This document shows, piece by piece, positions 38,296-47,543 of a DNA stretch of 64,000 bases; position 1 is the first letter of the stretch; the number at the start of each line of letters is the position of its first letter. A program made the position numbers and the translations under genes. Source of the DNA: Sphingomonas sp. (GTDB lineage: Bacteria > Pseudomonadota > Alphaproteobacteria > Sphingomonadales > Sphingomonadaceae). The stretch is from NCBI RefSeq assembly GCF_019746015.1, contig NZ_JAIESM010000035.1, forward strand, positions 1-64,000. Direction: 5' to 3'. Below the pieces are notes generated by a model. The model had not been told where the DNA came from, did no database searches, and saw only the letters and a list, made by a program, of their open reading frames with translations.

Positions 38296-39954
38296 ATGGC
38301 GGCTGAGATGGCCGATTCCTTCCTCGACCTGGGCGAACCGCCCCAGCCGCCGCGCGCGGAGGCTTACCGCGTGCTGGCGCGCAAATACCGGCCGAGCAAT
38401 TTCAACGAGCTGATCGGGCAGGATGCGATGGTGCAGACGCTCGCCAACGCCATCCGGCGCGGGCGGCTGGCGCATGCCTTCCTGCTCACCGGCGTGCGCG
38501 GGGTGGGCAAGACATCCACCGCGCGGCTGATCGCCAAGGCGCTGAACTGCATCGGCCCCGATGGCACCGGCGGCCCCACCATCGACCCGTGCGGCGTGTG
38601 CGAGCCGTGCCGGGCGATTGCCGAGGGGCGCCATATCGACGTGATCGAAATGGACGCCGCCAGCCATACCGGGGTCGATGATGTCCGCGAGATTATCGAC
38701 GCGTCGCGCTATGCCGCCGTCAGCGCGCGCTACAAGATCTACATCATCGACGAAGTTCACATGCTGTCGAAGAACGCGTTCAACGCGCTGCTGAAGACGC
38801 TGGAGGAGCCGCCGGCGCATGTGAAATTCCTGTTCGCCACGACCGAGGTGAACAAGGTGCCGGTCACCGTTCTCTCGCGCTGCCAGCGCTTCGACCTGCG
38901 GCGCATTCCGGCCGAAAAGCTCGCCGCGCATTTTGCCGAGGTCTGCCGGCTGGAAGCGGTGGAGGCGGAAGCCGAGGCGCTGGCGCTGATCGCGCGGGCG
39001 GCGGAGGGCTCGGCGCGCGACGGGCTGTCGATCCTCGACCAGGCGATTGCCCATGCCGGGCTGGAAGGCGGCGGCGTGCGCGCCGACATGGTGCGCGAGA
39101 TGCTGGGCCTGTCGGACCGGGGCGCGACGCGCGATCTGTTCGCGCTGGTGTTGGCGGGTGACGGGCCGGGCGCGCTCGCTGCGCTGCGCCGGCAATATGA
39201 CCTGGGGGTCGATCCGCTCGCGGTGCTGCGCGCCTGCCTGGAAACGGTGCATGCGGCGACGCTCGCCAAGGTCGGCGCGGCGCCCGATGCGGCACAACCG
39301 GCCGAGGAACGCGCCCAGCTGGAGCAATGGGCGCAGGGCCTGTCGTTCGCGGCGCTCCACCGGCTGTGGCAGCTGCTGCTGCGCGGGCATGAGGAAGTGG
39401 CGCGGGCCGCTTTGCCGATCGAGGCGGCGGAAATGGCGCTGCTGCGCGTCATCCACGCCGCCAGCCTGCCCGATCCGGCCGATCTCGCGCGGCAGCTGGC
39501 GGGCGGGGCAAGTGCCGCCCCGGCCGCTGCGCCGGTGGCGCCCGCACCAGCCGCTGCCCCGGCGCCCACGGCCCGGAACGCGCTGCCCGAAAGCTTTGCC
39601 GAGGTGCTGACGCTGCTCGATGCGGGCAACCGGCTGCGGCTGGCCGGCACGCTGCGCGTCGCCGCGCGCGTGGTGAGTTACGCGCCGGGGCGGATCGTGC
39701 TAAGCTCGGCATCGCCGCTGCCGGCCGATCTGCCGCGCGAGCTGGCCGAGGCGCTGAAGGCGATCACCGGCACGGCCTGGCAGGTGGACACGGCGGACGC
39801 ACCCGGCGCACCGACACCGCAGGAAGCGGCGGCCGCAGCCCAGGCGGCGGAACTCGACTGGGTGAAGCAGCAGCCGGTCGTGAAGGCGGCGCTGGCCGCG
39901 TTCCCGGCGGCGGAAGTGATCGGCTGGGAAATCGGGCAACGGAGTGTGCCATGA
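38296..39954 (+). CDS. dnaX: DNA polymerase III subunit gamma/tau
   Basis: VLARKYRPSNFNELIGQ, GVRGVGKTSTARLIAKALNC, zinc-binding Cys cluster, IIDEVHMLS. Confidence 0.96.
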   Translation: MAAEMADSFLDLGEPPQPPRAEAYRVLARKYRPSNFNELIGQDAMVQTLANAIRRGRLAHAFLLTGVRGVGKTSTARLIAKALNCIGPDGTGGPTIDPCGVCEPCRAIAEGRHIDVIEMDAASHTGVDDVREIIDASRYAAVSARYKIYIIDEVHMLSKNAFNALLKTLEEPPAHVKFLFATTEVNKVPVTVLSRCQRFDLRRIPAEKLAAHFAEVCRLEAVEAEAEALALIARAAEGSARDGLSILDQAIAHAGLEGGGVRADMVREMLGLSDRGATRDLFALVLAGDGPGALAALRRQYDLGVDPLAVLRACLETVHAATLAKVGAAPDAAQPAEERAQLEQWAQGLSFAALHRLWQLLLRGHEEVARAALPIEAAEMALLRVIHAASLPDPADLARQLAGGASAAPAAAPVAPAPAAAPAPTARNALPESFAEVLTLLDAGNRLRLAGTLRVAARVVSYAPGRIVLSSASPLPADLPRELAEALKAITGTAWQVDTADAPGAPTPQEAAAAAQAAELDWVKQQPVVKAALAAFPAAEVIGWEIGQRSVP

Positions 39955-40274
39955 AGGGTATCGAAGAAGCGCTGGCCATGGCGCAACAGGTTCAGGCCGA
40001 ATTGCAGCGCGCGCAGGCAACGCTCGACACGATCGAGGTTGAAGGTGTGGCCGGCGGCGGGCTGGTGAAGGTGCGCGCGACGGCGAAGGGGCATGTGATC
40101 GCGGTGGAAATCGACTCGTCGCTGCTCCAGGCCAGCGAAAAGCAGATGGCCGAGGATCTGGTCGCCGCGGCCTTCAACGACGCGCGCGCCAAGGCCGATG
40201 CGGCTTCCAGCGCGGAAATGGCGAAGATGACGAGCACCATCCCCCTGCCGCCGGGGTTCAAACTGCCGTTCTGA
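39951..40274 (+). CDS. YbaB/EbfC family nucleoid-associated protein
   Basis: Downstream of dnaX with ATGA overlap; MAQQVQAELQRAQATLDTIEVEGVAGGGLVKV. Confidence 0.94.
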   Translation: MKGIEEALAMAQQVQAELQRAQATLDTIEVEGVAGGGLVKVRATAKGHVIAVEIDSSLLQASEKQMAEDLVAAAFNDARAKADAASSAEMAKMTSTIPLPPGFKLPF

Positions 40275-40341
40275 GGTGGGGTGCGGCGCGTGGGGCACTA
40301 GCGCCAAGAGATCAGATTGGCACACGCCGGTTCGCCAAACC

Positions 40342-40423
40342 CGTCACCCCGGGCTTGACCCGGGGTCCCGCTGCCTTTGCAACCGTGAATAAGCGGGACC
40401 CCGGATCAAGTCCGGGGCGACGA
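40342..40423. repeat. Interspersed palindromic (REP-like) element pair
   Basis: cgtcaccccgggcttgacccggggtcccgct ... agcgggaccccggatcaagtccggggcgacga inverted copies. Confidence 0.8.
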
Positions 40424-40451
40424 CAGGGGCAATACGCGCGCCCTGTGTTCC

Positions 40452-41129
40452 CTATCGCAGGCACGCATCGAGCGCGTCGCGGCGGACGATGCCGGCGCGG
40501 CGGCGGATCGCGCCGCCATGGCGCCGGGTGAAGCCGGTCGGCGCCACCGCCGCGCGCTTTTTGGGCAGCGGCAGCACGGCGGCAATCCGCGCCGCCTCCG
40601 CCAGGCTCAGCTCGCTGGCATCATGCCCGAAATAGCGCTGCGCCCCGGCATTCACGCCGTACGTGCCGATGCCCGTCTCGGCGATGTTCAGATAGACTTC
40701 CATGATCCGCTTCTTGCCCCAGATCGTCTCGATCAGGACGGTGAAATAGGCCTCGAACAGCTTGCGGACATAGCCGCCGCCCTGGATGAGGAAGGCGTTC
40801 TTCGCGGTCTGCTGGCTGATCGTCGAGCCGCCGCGGATGCGCCCGCCCTGCCGGTTGCGCTGATAGGCCTGCTCGATCGCCTGCACATCAAAACCATTAT
40901 GCTGGCAGAAGCGCGCATCCTCACCCGCAATCACCGCGCGCGCCATGTTCGGGTCGATCCGGTCGATCGGCATCCAGCTCATTGTGATGCTGTGGCCGCC
41001 CAGCAGATCGCCGATCATGGTGAAAGTGATCGGCGGATTGACGAAGCGATACGCCAGCACCCACAGCAGCGAGACGATCACGAAACCGACGACAAGGCGG
41101 ACGAGCAGACGGAGCAGGCGCACGATCAT
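40452..41129 (-). CDS. mtgA: Monofunctional biosynthetic peptidoglycan transglycosylase
   Basis: GT51 motifs AGEDARFCQHNGFD, RGGSTISQQTAKN, KKRIMEVYLNIAE. Confidence 0.94.
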   Translation of the reverse strand: MIVRLLRLLVRLVVGFVIVSLLWVLAYRFVNPPITFTMIGDLLGGHSITMSWMPIDRIDPNMARAVIAGEDARFCQHNGFDVQAIEQAYQRNRQGGRIRGGSTISQQTAKNAFLIQGGGYVRKLFEAYFTVLIETIWGKKRIMEVYLNIAETGIGTYGVNAGAQRYFGHDASELSLAEAARIAAVLPLPKKRAAVAPTGFTRRHGGAIRRRAGIVRRDALDACLR

Positions 41130-41196
41130 GCCCCGCTCGCTGCCACGAAGCGGGGTAGGGTGGCAAGCCGGTGCTGCTGGTCGCGTGGCGGTGGCG

Positions 41197-42099
41197 CTAC
41201 ACCCGCGCGAGCAGGCGGTTTTCGCCGGCCAGCCGCATCATCGCCTTTTGCAGCTTTTCAAAGGCGCGCACCTCAATCTGGCGGACCCGCTCGCGCGAGA
41301 CGCCATAGACCTGGCTCAGTTCCTCCAGCGTCTTGGGATCGTCGGTCAGCCGGCGTTCGGTCAGGATGTGGCGCTCGCGGTCGTTGAGGCTTTCCATCGC
41401 CGACACCAGCATTTCGTGGCGCACATCGGCTTCCTGCGCATCGGCCACGCGCTCGTCCTGCAGCGGGGCCTCATCGGCCAGCCAGTCCTGCCACTGGCCC
41501 TCGCCATCCTCGCGCAGCGGCACGTTCAGGCTGGTGTCACCGCCCAGCGCCATGCGCCGGTTCATGCTGGTCACCTCAGCCTCCGACACGCCCAAATCCT
41601 TGGCGATCTTGGCCAGATCCTCGGGGCGCAGGTCGCCATCGTCGAACGCGTCAAGCTTGGCCTTCATCCGGCGAAGGTTGAAGAACAGCTTCTTCTGGGC
41701 AGCGGTGGTGCCCATCTTCACCAGGCTCCACGAGCGCAGGATGAATTCCTGGATCGACGCGCGGATCCACCACATCGCATAGGTCGCCAGGCGGAAGCCG
41801 CGATCGGCCTCGAACTTCTTCACGCCCTGCATCAGGCCGATATTGCCTTCCGAAATCAGCTCCGAAACCGGCAGGCCATAGCCGCGATAGCCCATCGCAA
41901 TCTTGGCCACCAGGCGTAGATGGCTGGTGACAAGCTGGGCCGCTGCCTCGGGATCGCCATGCTCCTCGAACCGCTTGGCGAGCATATATTCCTGCTCCGC
42001 CGAGAGGATCGGAAACTTCTTGATCTCGGCAAGGTAGCGGTTGAGGCTGGCCTCTCCGCCCAGTGCGGGGATCGTCGCCGGGACGTTGCCGCTTGCCAT
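41197..42099 (-). CDS. rpoH: RNA polymerase sigma-32 factor
   Basis: ATYAMWWIRASIQEFILRSWSLVKMGTTAAQKKLFFNLR and sigma region 4 SQVYGVSRERVRQIEVRAFEKLQ. Confidence 0.96.
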   Translation of the reverse strand: MASGNVPATIPALGGEASLNRYLAEIKKFPILSAEQEYMLAKRFEEHGDPEAAAQLVTSHLRLVAKIAMGYRGYGLPVSELISEGNIGLMQGVKKFEADRGFRLATYAMWWIRASIQEFILRSWSLVKMGTTAAQKKLFFNLRRMKAKLDAFDDGDLRPEDLAKIAKDLGVSEAEVTSMNRRMALGGDTSLNVPLREDGEGQWQDWLADEAPLQDERVADAQEADVRHEMLVSAMESLNDRERHILTERRLTDDPKTLEELSQVYGVSRERVRQIEVRAFEKLQKAMMRLAGENRLLARV

Positions 42100-42173
42100 G
42101 ATCGATACTCCTTCCCTTTACCTGTCCGGAAAACCGCAGGGCGGGATGGTGCCCGCCGCCGGTTTCCTACTCC

Positions 42174-43124
42174 TTAAAACATGAGGCTATCGCGCAGCGT
42201 GCGCATGTCACTGGGCATTTCGCTGTCGAACGCTAAAGCGTTACTTGTCACCGGGTGAATGAACCCCAGATGAGCAGCGTGCAATGCCTGTCGCTGGAAA
42301 CCCAGCGTTGCCAAAATCTCTCTGCACGCGGGTTTCCTGTTAGCATAAACCGGGTCTCCCAGCAATGCGTGGCCGATTGAGGCCATGTGCACGCGCACCT
42401 GGTGCGTGCGCCCGGTTTCCAGCCGGCATTCGACCAGCGCGGCATCGGCCAGCGGCGCCAGCAGCCGGTAATGCGTGACCGCGCGCTTGCCGCCGGCGAC
42501 GATCGCCATCTTCTTGCGGTTGGCGGGAGACCGGCCGACCGGCGCATCCACCGTGCCCGATGCCGGGTTGGGCCGCCCGCCGACGATGGCCAGATAGCGC
42601 CGTTCGATGCTGTGCGCCGCGAACTGGCGCGCCAGCCCTTCATGCGCACGGTCGGACTTGGCGGCGACCAGCAGGCCCGAGGTATCCTTGTCGATGCGGT
42701 GGACGATGCCCGGCCGGGCAACGCCGCCAATGCCGGAGAGCTGGCCGCGGCAATGGTGGAGCAGCGCGTTGACCAGCGTGCCATCGGCATTGCCCACCGC
42801 CGGATGGACGACCATGCCGGCGGGCTTGTCCACCACGATCAGATGCTCGTCCTCATAGGCGATGCTGAGCGCGATCGGCTGCGCTTCGTTGCCGCTGGCG
42901 ACGGGCGGGGGCAGGGTGATGTGAAAGGCCTGGCCGGCCACAGCCTTGCGCGAGGGGTCCGTCGCCGGCCGGTGGCGCTCGTCGGTAACATGGCCCTGCA
43001 GGATCAGCGCCTTCAGCCGCTCGCGGGATACGTCGGGAAGCGCATCGGCCAGCGCTCGGTCCAGCCGGACGCCATCCGCGCCCGACCCGATCCGAACCTG
43101 CAAACTGGCGTCCCCTGACTGCAT
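42174..43124 (-). CDS. RluA family pseudouridine synthase
   Basis: S4-like N-terminus, IVHRIDKDTSGLLVAAK, LETGRTHQVRVHMASIGHAL. Confidence 0.93.
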   Translation of the reverse strand: MQSGDASLQVRIGSGADGVRLDRALADALPDVSRERLKALILQGHVTDERHRPATDPSRKAVAGQAFHITLPPPVASGNEAQPIALSIAYEDEHLIVVDKPAGMVVHPAVGNADGTLVNALLHHCRGQLSGIGGVARPGIVHRIDKDTSGLLVAAKSDRAHEGLARQFAAHSIERRYLAIVGGRPNPASGTVDAPVGRSPANRKKMAIVAGGKRAVTHYRLLAPLADAALVECRLETGRTHQVRVHMASIGHALLGDPVYANRKPACREILATLGFQRQALHAAHLGFIHPVTSNALAFDSEMPSDMRTLRDSLMF

Positions 43125-43142
43125 TGGGCTAGCGATGTGGGC

Positions 43143-43625
43143 ATGGTGTTGGAGATATCAAGCCGGGCGCTGGACGCCATCATGCATGAGGCGAGCCGTG
43201 ACCCGGCGCGCGAGGTGTGCGGCCTGTTGCTGGGGCGGGGCAGCAGCGTGACGGTGGTGGTGCCGTGCCGCAACGTGGCGGCAGACCCCGCGCGCCGGTT
43301 CGAGATCGACCCCGCCGCGCTCATCGCCGCGCACCGGGCCGCGCGCGACGGTGGCCCGGCGGTGATCGGCCATTATCACTCGCACCCCGGGGGCGCGGCC
43401 GCTCCATCATCCGCCGATACCGCGATGGCCGCGCAGGATGGCGCGATCTGGCTGATCCTGGGCGCGGGCGAAATCGCCGCTTGGCGCGCGCAGCTTGTCC
43501 CCGGTCAGGCTGCCGTCATGGTGCCGATTGCGATTGCCACGCGCGCAGACAGTTGCACGAGCGTCATGGCTTCGCCAGAAGGGCGCAATCCATTTTGCGA
43601 CGAAGATAGGCTTTCCCTTCCATGA
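43143..43625 (+). CDS. JAMM/MPN+ (Mov34/M67) family metallopeptidase
   Basis: EVCGLLLG plus HYHSHPGGAAAPSSAD JAMM motif; start at MVLEIS (ATG 43143) or MGMVLEIS (43137). Confidence 0.88.
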   Translation: MVLEISSRALDAIMHEASRDPAREVCGLLLGRGSSVTVVVPCRNVAADPARRFEIDPAALIAAHRAARDGGPAVIGHYHSHPGGAAAPSSADTAMAAQDGAIWLILGAGEIAAWRAQLVPGQAAVMVPIAIATRADSCTSVMASPEGRNPFCDEDRLSLP

Positions 43626-44266
43626 CGATCAGCCCGGTCGATTTCGCCAGCCTGCTCTGCTCCCGCCTGTGCCACGACTTGTTGAGCCCGGTCGGCGCGC
43701 TCAACAATGGCATCGAGCTGCTCGCCGACGAGCATGACCCCGAAATGCGCCAGCGCTGCCTGGAACTGCTGAGCGAAAGCGCGCGGGCTTCCGCCAACAA
43801 GCTGAAATTCTTCCGCCTGGCGTTCGGCGCAGCGGGCGGCTTTGGCGAAACGGTCGATTCGCGGGAAGCCCGCGCCGCGATCGAGGGGCTGTTTGGCGAG
43901 AATGGCCGGGTGAAGATTGGCTGGCTGGTCGAGGAATCGGTGCTGCCCAAGCCCGCGATCAAGGTGCTTCTCAACCTGTCGCTGCTGGCCGGCGATGCGC
44001 TGGTGCGCGGTGGCACGCTCGATATCGGCGCCGAACATGCCGCCGACACGATCGAAATCGTGGTGCGGGGCGAGGGGCCGCGCATCATCCTGGATGCCGA
44101 GTTGCGCAATGCGCTTTCGGGCGGGGGCGATCAGGGCATTGTCACGCCGCGCGCGGCGGCCGCCTATCTGGTGCGCGCGCTGGTGGAGGAAAATGGCGGC
44201 ACGTTGCAGGTTTCACCGCCTGATGCGCCCATCCTGCTGTTCGGTGCGGCTTTTCGCGTGCGGTAA
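43622..44266 (+). CDS. chpT: Histidine phosphotransferase, ChpT-like
   Basis: FASLLCSRLCHDLLSPVGALNNGIELLADE with phosphoacceptor His; degenerate ATPase-like C-terminus. Confidence 0.88.
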   Translation: MTISPVDFASLLCSRLCHDLLSPVGALNNGIELLADEHDPEMRQRCLELLSESARASANKLKFFRLAFGAAGGFGETVDSREARAAIEGLFGENGRVKIGWLVEESVLPKPAIKVLLNLSLLAGDALVRGGTLDIGAEHAADTIEIVVRGEGPRIILDAELRNALSGGGDQGIVTPRAAAAYLVRALVEENGGTLQVSPPDAPILLFGAAFRVR

Positions 44267-44326
44267 ACCGCGCTTTAACCACCACCGGTCCACATCTGCC
44301 CGGCGTCGACAAGAGCACCGGGTTTC

Positions 44327-46663
44327 ATGGACGATCTGCTGCAGGAATTCATAGCCGAAACGCGCGAAACGCTTGAGTCGCTCTCAGGCGAGATCGTGAT
44401 GTGGGAAGCGCAGCCCGGCGACCGCCAGCGGCTCGACGCGATTTTCCGCTTCGTGCACACGGTAAAGGGCAGCTGCGGCTTTCTGGATCTGCCGCGCCTG
44501 CTGCGGCTGAGCCATGCGGCCGAGGATGCGCTGGCCGCCGTCCGGTCCGGCAAGCGGGTGCCCGATACCGCACTGGTCAACGCCGTGCTCGCGATTGTCG
44601 ACCGGATCGGCGAAATCATTGAGGCAATCGACGCAGGCGCCGCGCTTGACGATTCGGGCGAGGACCTGCTGATCGCCGCCCTTGCCGAAGGAAGCGACGC
44701 CGCCCCAGTTGCCCCCAACGGCCAGATGCCGGCCCCAAACGCGCATCGCGCGCCGACACGTTCGGTCCGCCTGAACGTCGACCTGCTCGACCGGATGATG
44801 AACGGCATGTCCGACATGGTGCTGGCGCGCAACGAGCTGGCCCGCCGCCTGCGCGCGGGCGTGCTCGAACCGGCGGTCGAGGCAGCGCTGGAGCGGCTGT
44901 CGATCACCGTTGCCGAAATGCGCGAAACCGTCACCCGCACGCGCATGCAGAAGATCGACGCGCTGTTCTCTGCCCTGCCGCGCATGGTGCGCGATACCGC
45001 CGCCGAGCTGGGCAAGCTGGTGCATCTGTCGGTCGATGGCGCAGACGTGGAACTTGACCGCGAAATGATCGAGATGATGCGCGACCCGCTGGTCCACATC
45101 ATCCGCAACGCCATCGACCATGGCATCGAATTGCCGGATGTGCGCCGCGCCGTCGGCAAGCGCGATTATGGCTGGCTGTCCGTCTCCGCGCGCCAGTCCG
45201 GCAATCAGATCATCATCGAAATCGCCGATGACGGCCACGGCATCGATACCGAACGGCTGGTCACGAAGATGGCGGCCATGTCCGGCCGCAGCGAGGCCGA
45301 ACTGCGCGCGCTGCCCGAACGCGCCAAGCTCGACCTGGTGTTCGAGCCGGGCCTGTCGAGCAAGAGCGAGGCCACCAGCATTTCCGGCCGCGGCGTCGGC
45401 ATGGATGTGGTGCGCGCCAATATCGAACAGATTGGCGGGCGGATTGACCTGATCAATTCCCCGGGCAAGGGGCTGGTGATCGCCATTCACGTGCCGCTGA
45501 CGCTGTCGATCATCTCCACCATCGTCGTCGCGACGCAAGGCCAGCGCTTTGCGGTCGCGCGCCAGTCCATCGAGGAAATCGTCACGGTGCGCGGCGACAC
45601 CATCCGCGTCGACATGCTGGGCGATACCGCGATTGCCACCGTGCGCGACCGGCGCCTGCCGATGATCGCGCTGGGCCAGCTGCTGGGCATCGACAAGACG
45701 GAGACACCACCCGAAAAGCTGGCCGTCGTCAGCATTGCCGGCGGCAGCTATGCGCTGGCGGTGGATGAGGTGCTGGACGCTGAAGAGCTGGTGATCAAAC
45801 CCGCCGCCCCGGCATTGATGGCAACCGGTCTCTATGCCGGGCAGACGCTGCCCGACAGTGGCCTGCCGATGCTGCTGCTCGATTGCTCGGGGCTGGCCCA
45901 GGCCGCCGGGCTGCAGTTCGGGCGTGAGACGGCCAAGCCCGAGCTGCCCGAAGAGGTTACCCAGAGCGAACCCGGCCAGGCCGCCTTGCTGTTCATCGAC
46001 CTTGACGGCGAACGTCGTGCTGCGCCGCTCGAAGTGATCGAACGCGTGGAACCGGTCGATACCGCCGATATCCGCTTCGCCGGCGGCAAGCTGCGCCTGT
46101 CGATCGGCGACGATATCGTGCCGCTGGCCACCATTGCCGGCCGCGAGAGCGCCGAGCAGATCCGCCGCCGTGCAGAAATCAGCGTGCTGCGCATTGCCGA
46201 TGGCGACCGCGAGATCGGCTATGCCATCGGCGAGGCACTGGACATCGTCACCCTGGGCAACACGTTGCTGCCGGCGCGCCATGCCGGGCCGGTGGCTGGC
46301 GTGGTGTCGATTGACGGCGAGCAGGTCGAAGTGATCGACGTGCACTGGCTGTTCGCCCTGTGCGCCGATGATGGCCCGGTCGACACCGCGCCGCTGTGCC
46401 TGTTCACGGGAGAGCAGGCATGGTGGATGGACAATTTCCTGCGCCCCGTGATCGAGGCCGCCGGCTATCGCGTGGCCACCGCGCTGGTCGAGGGCGAGAC
46501 GCCCAGCGTTGCGCTGGCGATGGCGGACGATGTGGTCGACGTGCCGGTGCCTGTCGTGCGGCTGCGCACAGAAGCGGCGACCCTGGGCGCCACCGACAGC
46601 ATCTATCGTTATGACCGTGCAGGCCTGCTTCAGGCGATTGAAGCACGGGCAAGGGGGGCGTGA
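44327..46663 (+). CDS. cheA: Chemotaxis histidine kinase CheA with extra C-terminal domains
   Basis: HPt FVHTVKGSCGFL, N box HIIRNAIDHGIE, GRGVGMDVVR, CheW-like domain(s), receiver-like tail. Confidence 0.93.
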   Translation: MDDLLQEFIAETRETLESLSGEIVMWEAQPGDRQRLDAIFRFVHTVKGSCGFLDLPRLLRLSHAAEDALAAVRSGKRVPDTALVNAVLAIVDRIGEIIEAIDAGAALDDSGEDLLIAALAEGSDAAPVAPNGQMPAPNAHRAPTRSVRLNVDLLDRMMNGMSDMVLARNELARRLRAGVLEPAVEAALERLSITVAEMRETVTRTRMQKIDALFSALPRMVRDTAAELGKLVHLSVDGADVELDREMIEMMRDPLVHIIRNAIDHGIELPDVRRAVGKRDYGWLSVSARQSGNQIIIEIADDGHGIDTERLVTKMAAMSGRSEAELRALPERAKLDLVFEPGLSSKSEATSISGRGVGMDVVRANIEQIGGRIDLINSPGKGLVIAIHVPLTLSIISTIVVATQGQRFAVARQSIEEIVTVRGDTIRVDMLGDTAIATVRDRRLPMIALGQLLGIDKTETPPEKLAVVSIAGGSYALAVDEVLDAEELVIKPAAPALMATGLYAGQTLPDSGLPMLLLDCSGLAQAAGLQFGRETAKPELPEEVTQSEPGQAALLFIDLDGERRAAPLEVIERVEPVDTADIRFAGGKLRLSIGDDIVPLATIAGRESAEQIRRRAEISVLRIADGDREIGYAIGEALDIVTLGNTLLPARHAGPVAGVVSIDGEQVEVIDVHWLFALCADDGPVDTAPLCLFTGEQAWWMDNFLRPVIEAAGYRVATALVEGETPSVALAMADDVVDVPVPVVRLRTEAATLGATDSIYRYDRAGLLQAIEARARGA

Positions 46664-47094
46664 TGAGCGAGCGGCTGTTCCTGATCGCGCGGATCGCGGG
46701 CCGCACTATCGCGATCGATTCCGATCAGGTTGAATCGGTCGTCGATATTGGCGCCATTACGCCCGTACCGCGCGCCAGCGCGTCGGTGCGCGGGCTCGCG
46801 GCGCTGCGCAGCCGGGTGGTAACGGTGATCGATACCAGCGTCTGCCTGGGTTTTCCCCCGCCGGAAACACCGCCGGGCCGGGCCGTCATCACTTATGGTG
46901 ACGGGCATCACTATGCGGTCCTGGTGGAGGCGCTGGAGGATATTGCGGTCTATCCCGTGGCGCCGCTTTCCGGCGGCATCTCGATCGAGGGCGGCTGGGC
47001 GCGTGCAGGGTGCGGCGTGGTGGACCGCGATGGCGACCCGGTTCTCGCCATCGATCTGCGCGCCATTCTGCCCGGCCTGGCGCTGGCGGCGTGA
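46660..47094 (+). CDS. cheW: Chemotaxis coupling protein CheW
   Basis: CheW-like fold; ATGA overlap with cheA. Confidence 0.88.
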   Translation: MMSERLFLIARIAGRTIAIDSDQVESVVDIGAITPVPRASASVRGLAALRSRVVTVIDTSVCLGFPPPETPPGRAVITYGDGHHYAVLVEALEDIAVYPVAPLSGGISIEGGWARAGCGVVDRDGDPVLAIDLRAILPGLALAA

Positions 47095-47155
47095 GTTAAC
47101 GCGAATCTCAGACTTTTCAGGCAGCACGGCCAAGGTGCTACAGCAGGGGCTCACG

Positions 47156-47521
47156 ATGAAGACGTGTCTGGTGGTTGATGACTCCAAGGTGATCCGCAAG
47201 GTTGCGCGCCATATTCTGGAAACGCTCAACTTCCAGGTGAGCGAGGCTGGCGACGGGCGCGAGGCGCTCGACAGCTGCCGCGCGGCGGTGCCCGATGTCA
47301 TCCTGCTCGACTGGAACATGCCGGTGATGAGCGGCATGGAGTTCCTGCGCGCACTTAAGGAAACCGATATCGGCCACAAGCCCAAGGTCGTGTTCTGCAC
47401 CACCGAGAACGACATGGCCTATATCCGCGCCGCAATCGAAGCGGGCGCGGACGAGTATGTGATGAAGCCGTTCGACCGCGAAACGCTGGAAAGCAAGCTT
47501 CAGATGGTCGGCGTCGCCTGA
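47156..47521 (+). CDS. cheY: Response regulator CheY
   Basis: CLVVDDSKVIRKVARHIL, VILLDWNMPVMSGMEFL, YVMKPFD; ATG at 47156. Confidence 0.93.
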   Translation: MKTCLVVDDSKVIRKVARHILETLNFQVSEAGDGREALDSCRAAVPDVILLDWNMPVMSGMEFLRALKETDIGHKPKVVFCTTENDMAYIRAAIEAGADEYVMKPFDRETLESKLQMVGVA

Positions 47522-47543
47522 GCGGGGGCGAGGGAGAAGACGC

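Noticed and set aside
38296-39954. Programmed frameshift in dnaX producing gamma and tau
   Set aside because: No slippery A-rich heptamer or obvious downstream signal noticed; single continuous frame.
44384-46345. 653-aa antisense ORF opposite cheA (and similar long antisense ORFs at 4080-5336, 7409-9163, 27202-28686, 29187-30620, 37705-39456)
   Set aside because: High-GC antisense artefacts: Arg/Gly/Gln/His-rich composition with no recognisable motif, lying opposite genes with clear conserved motifs.
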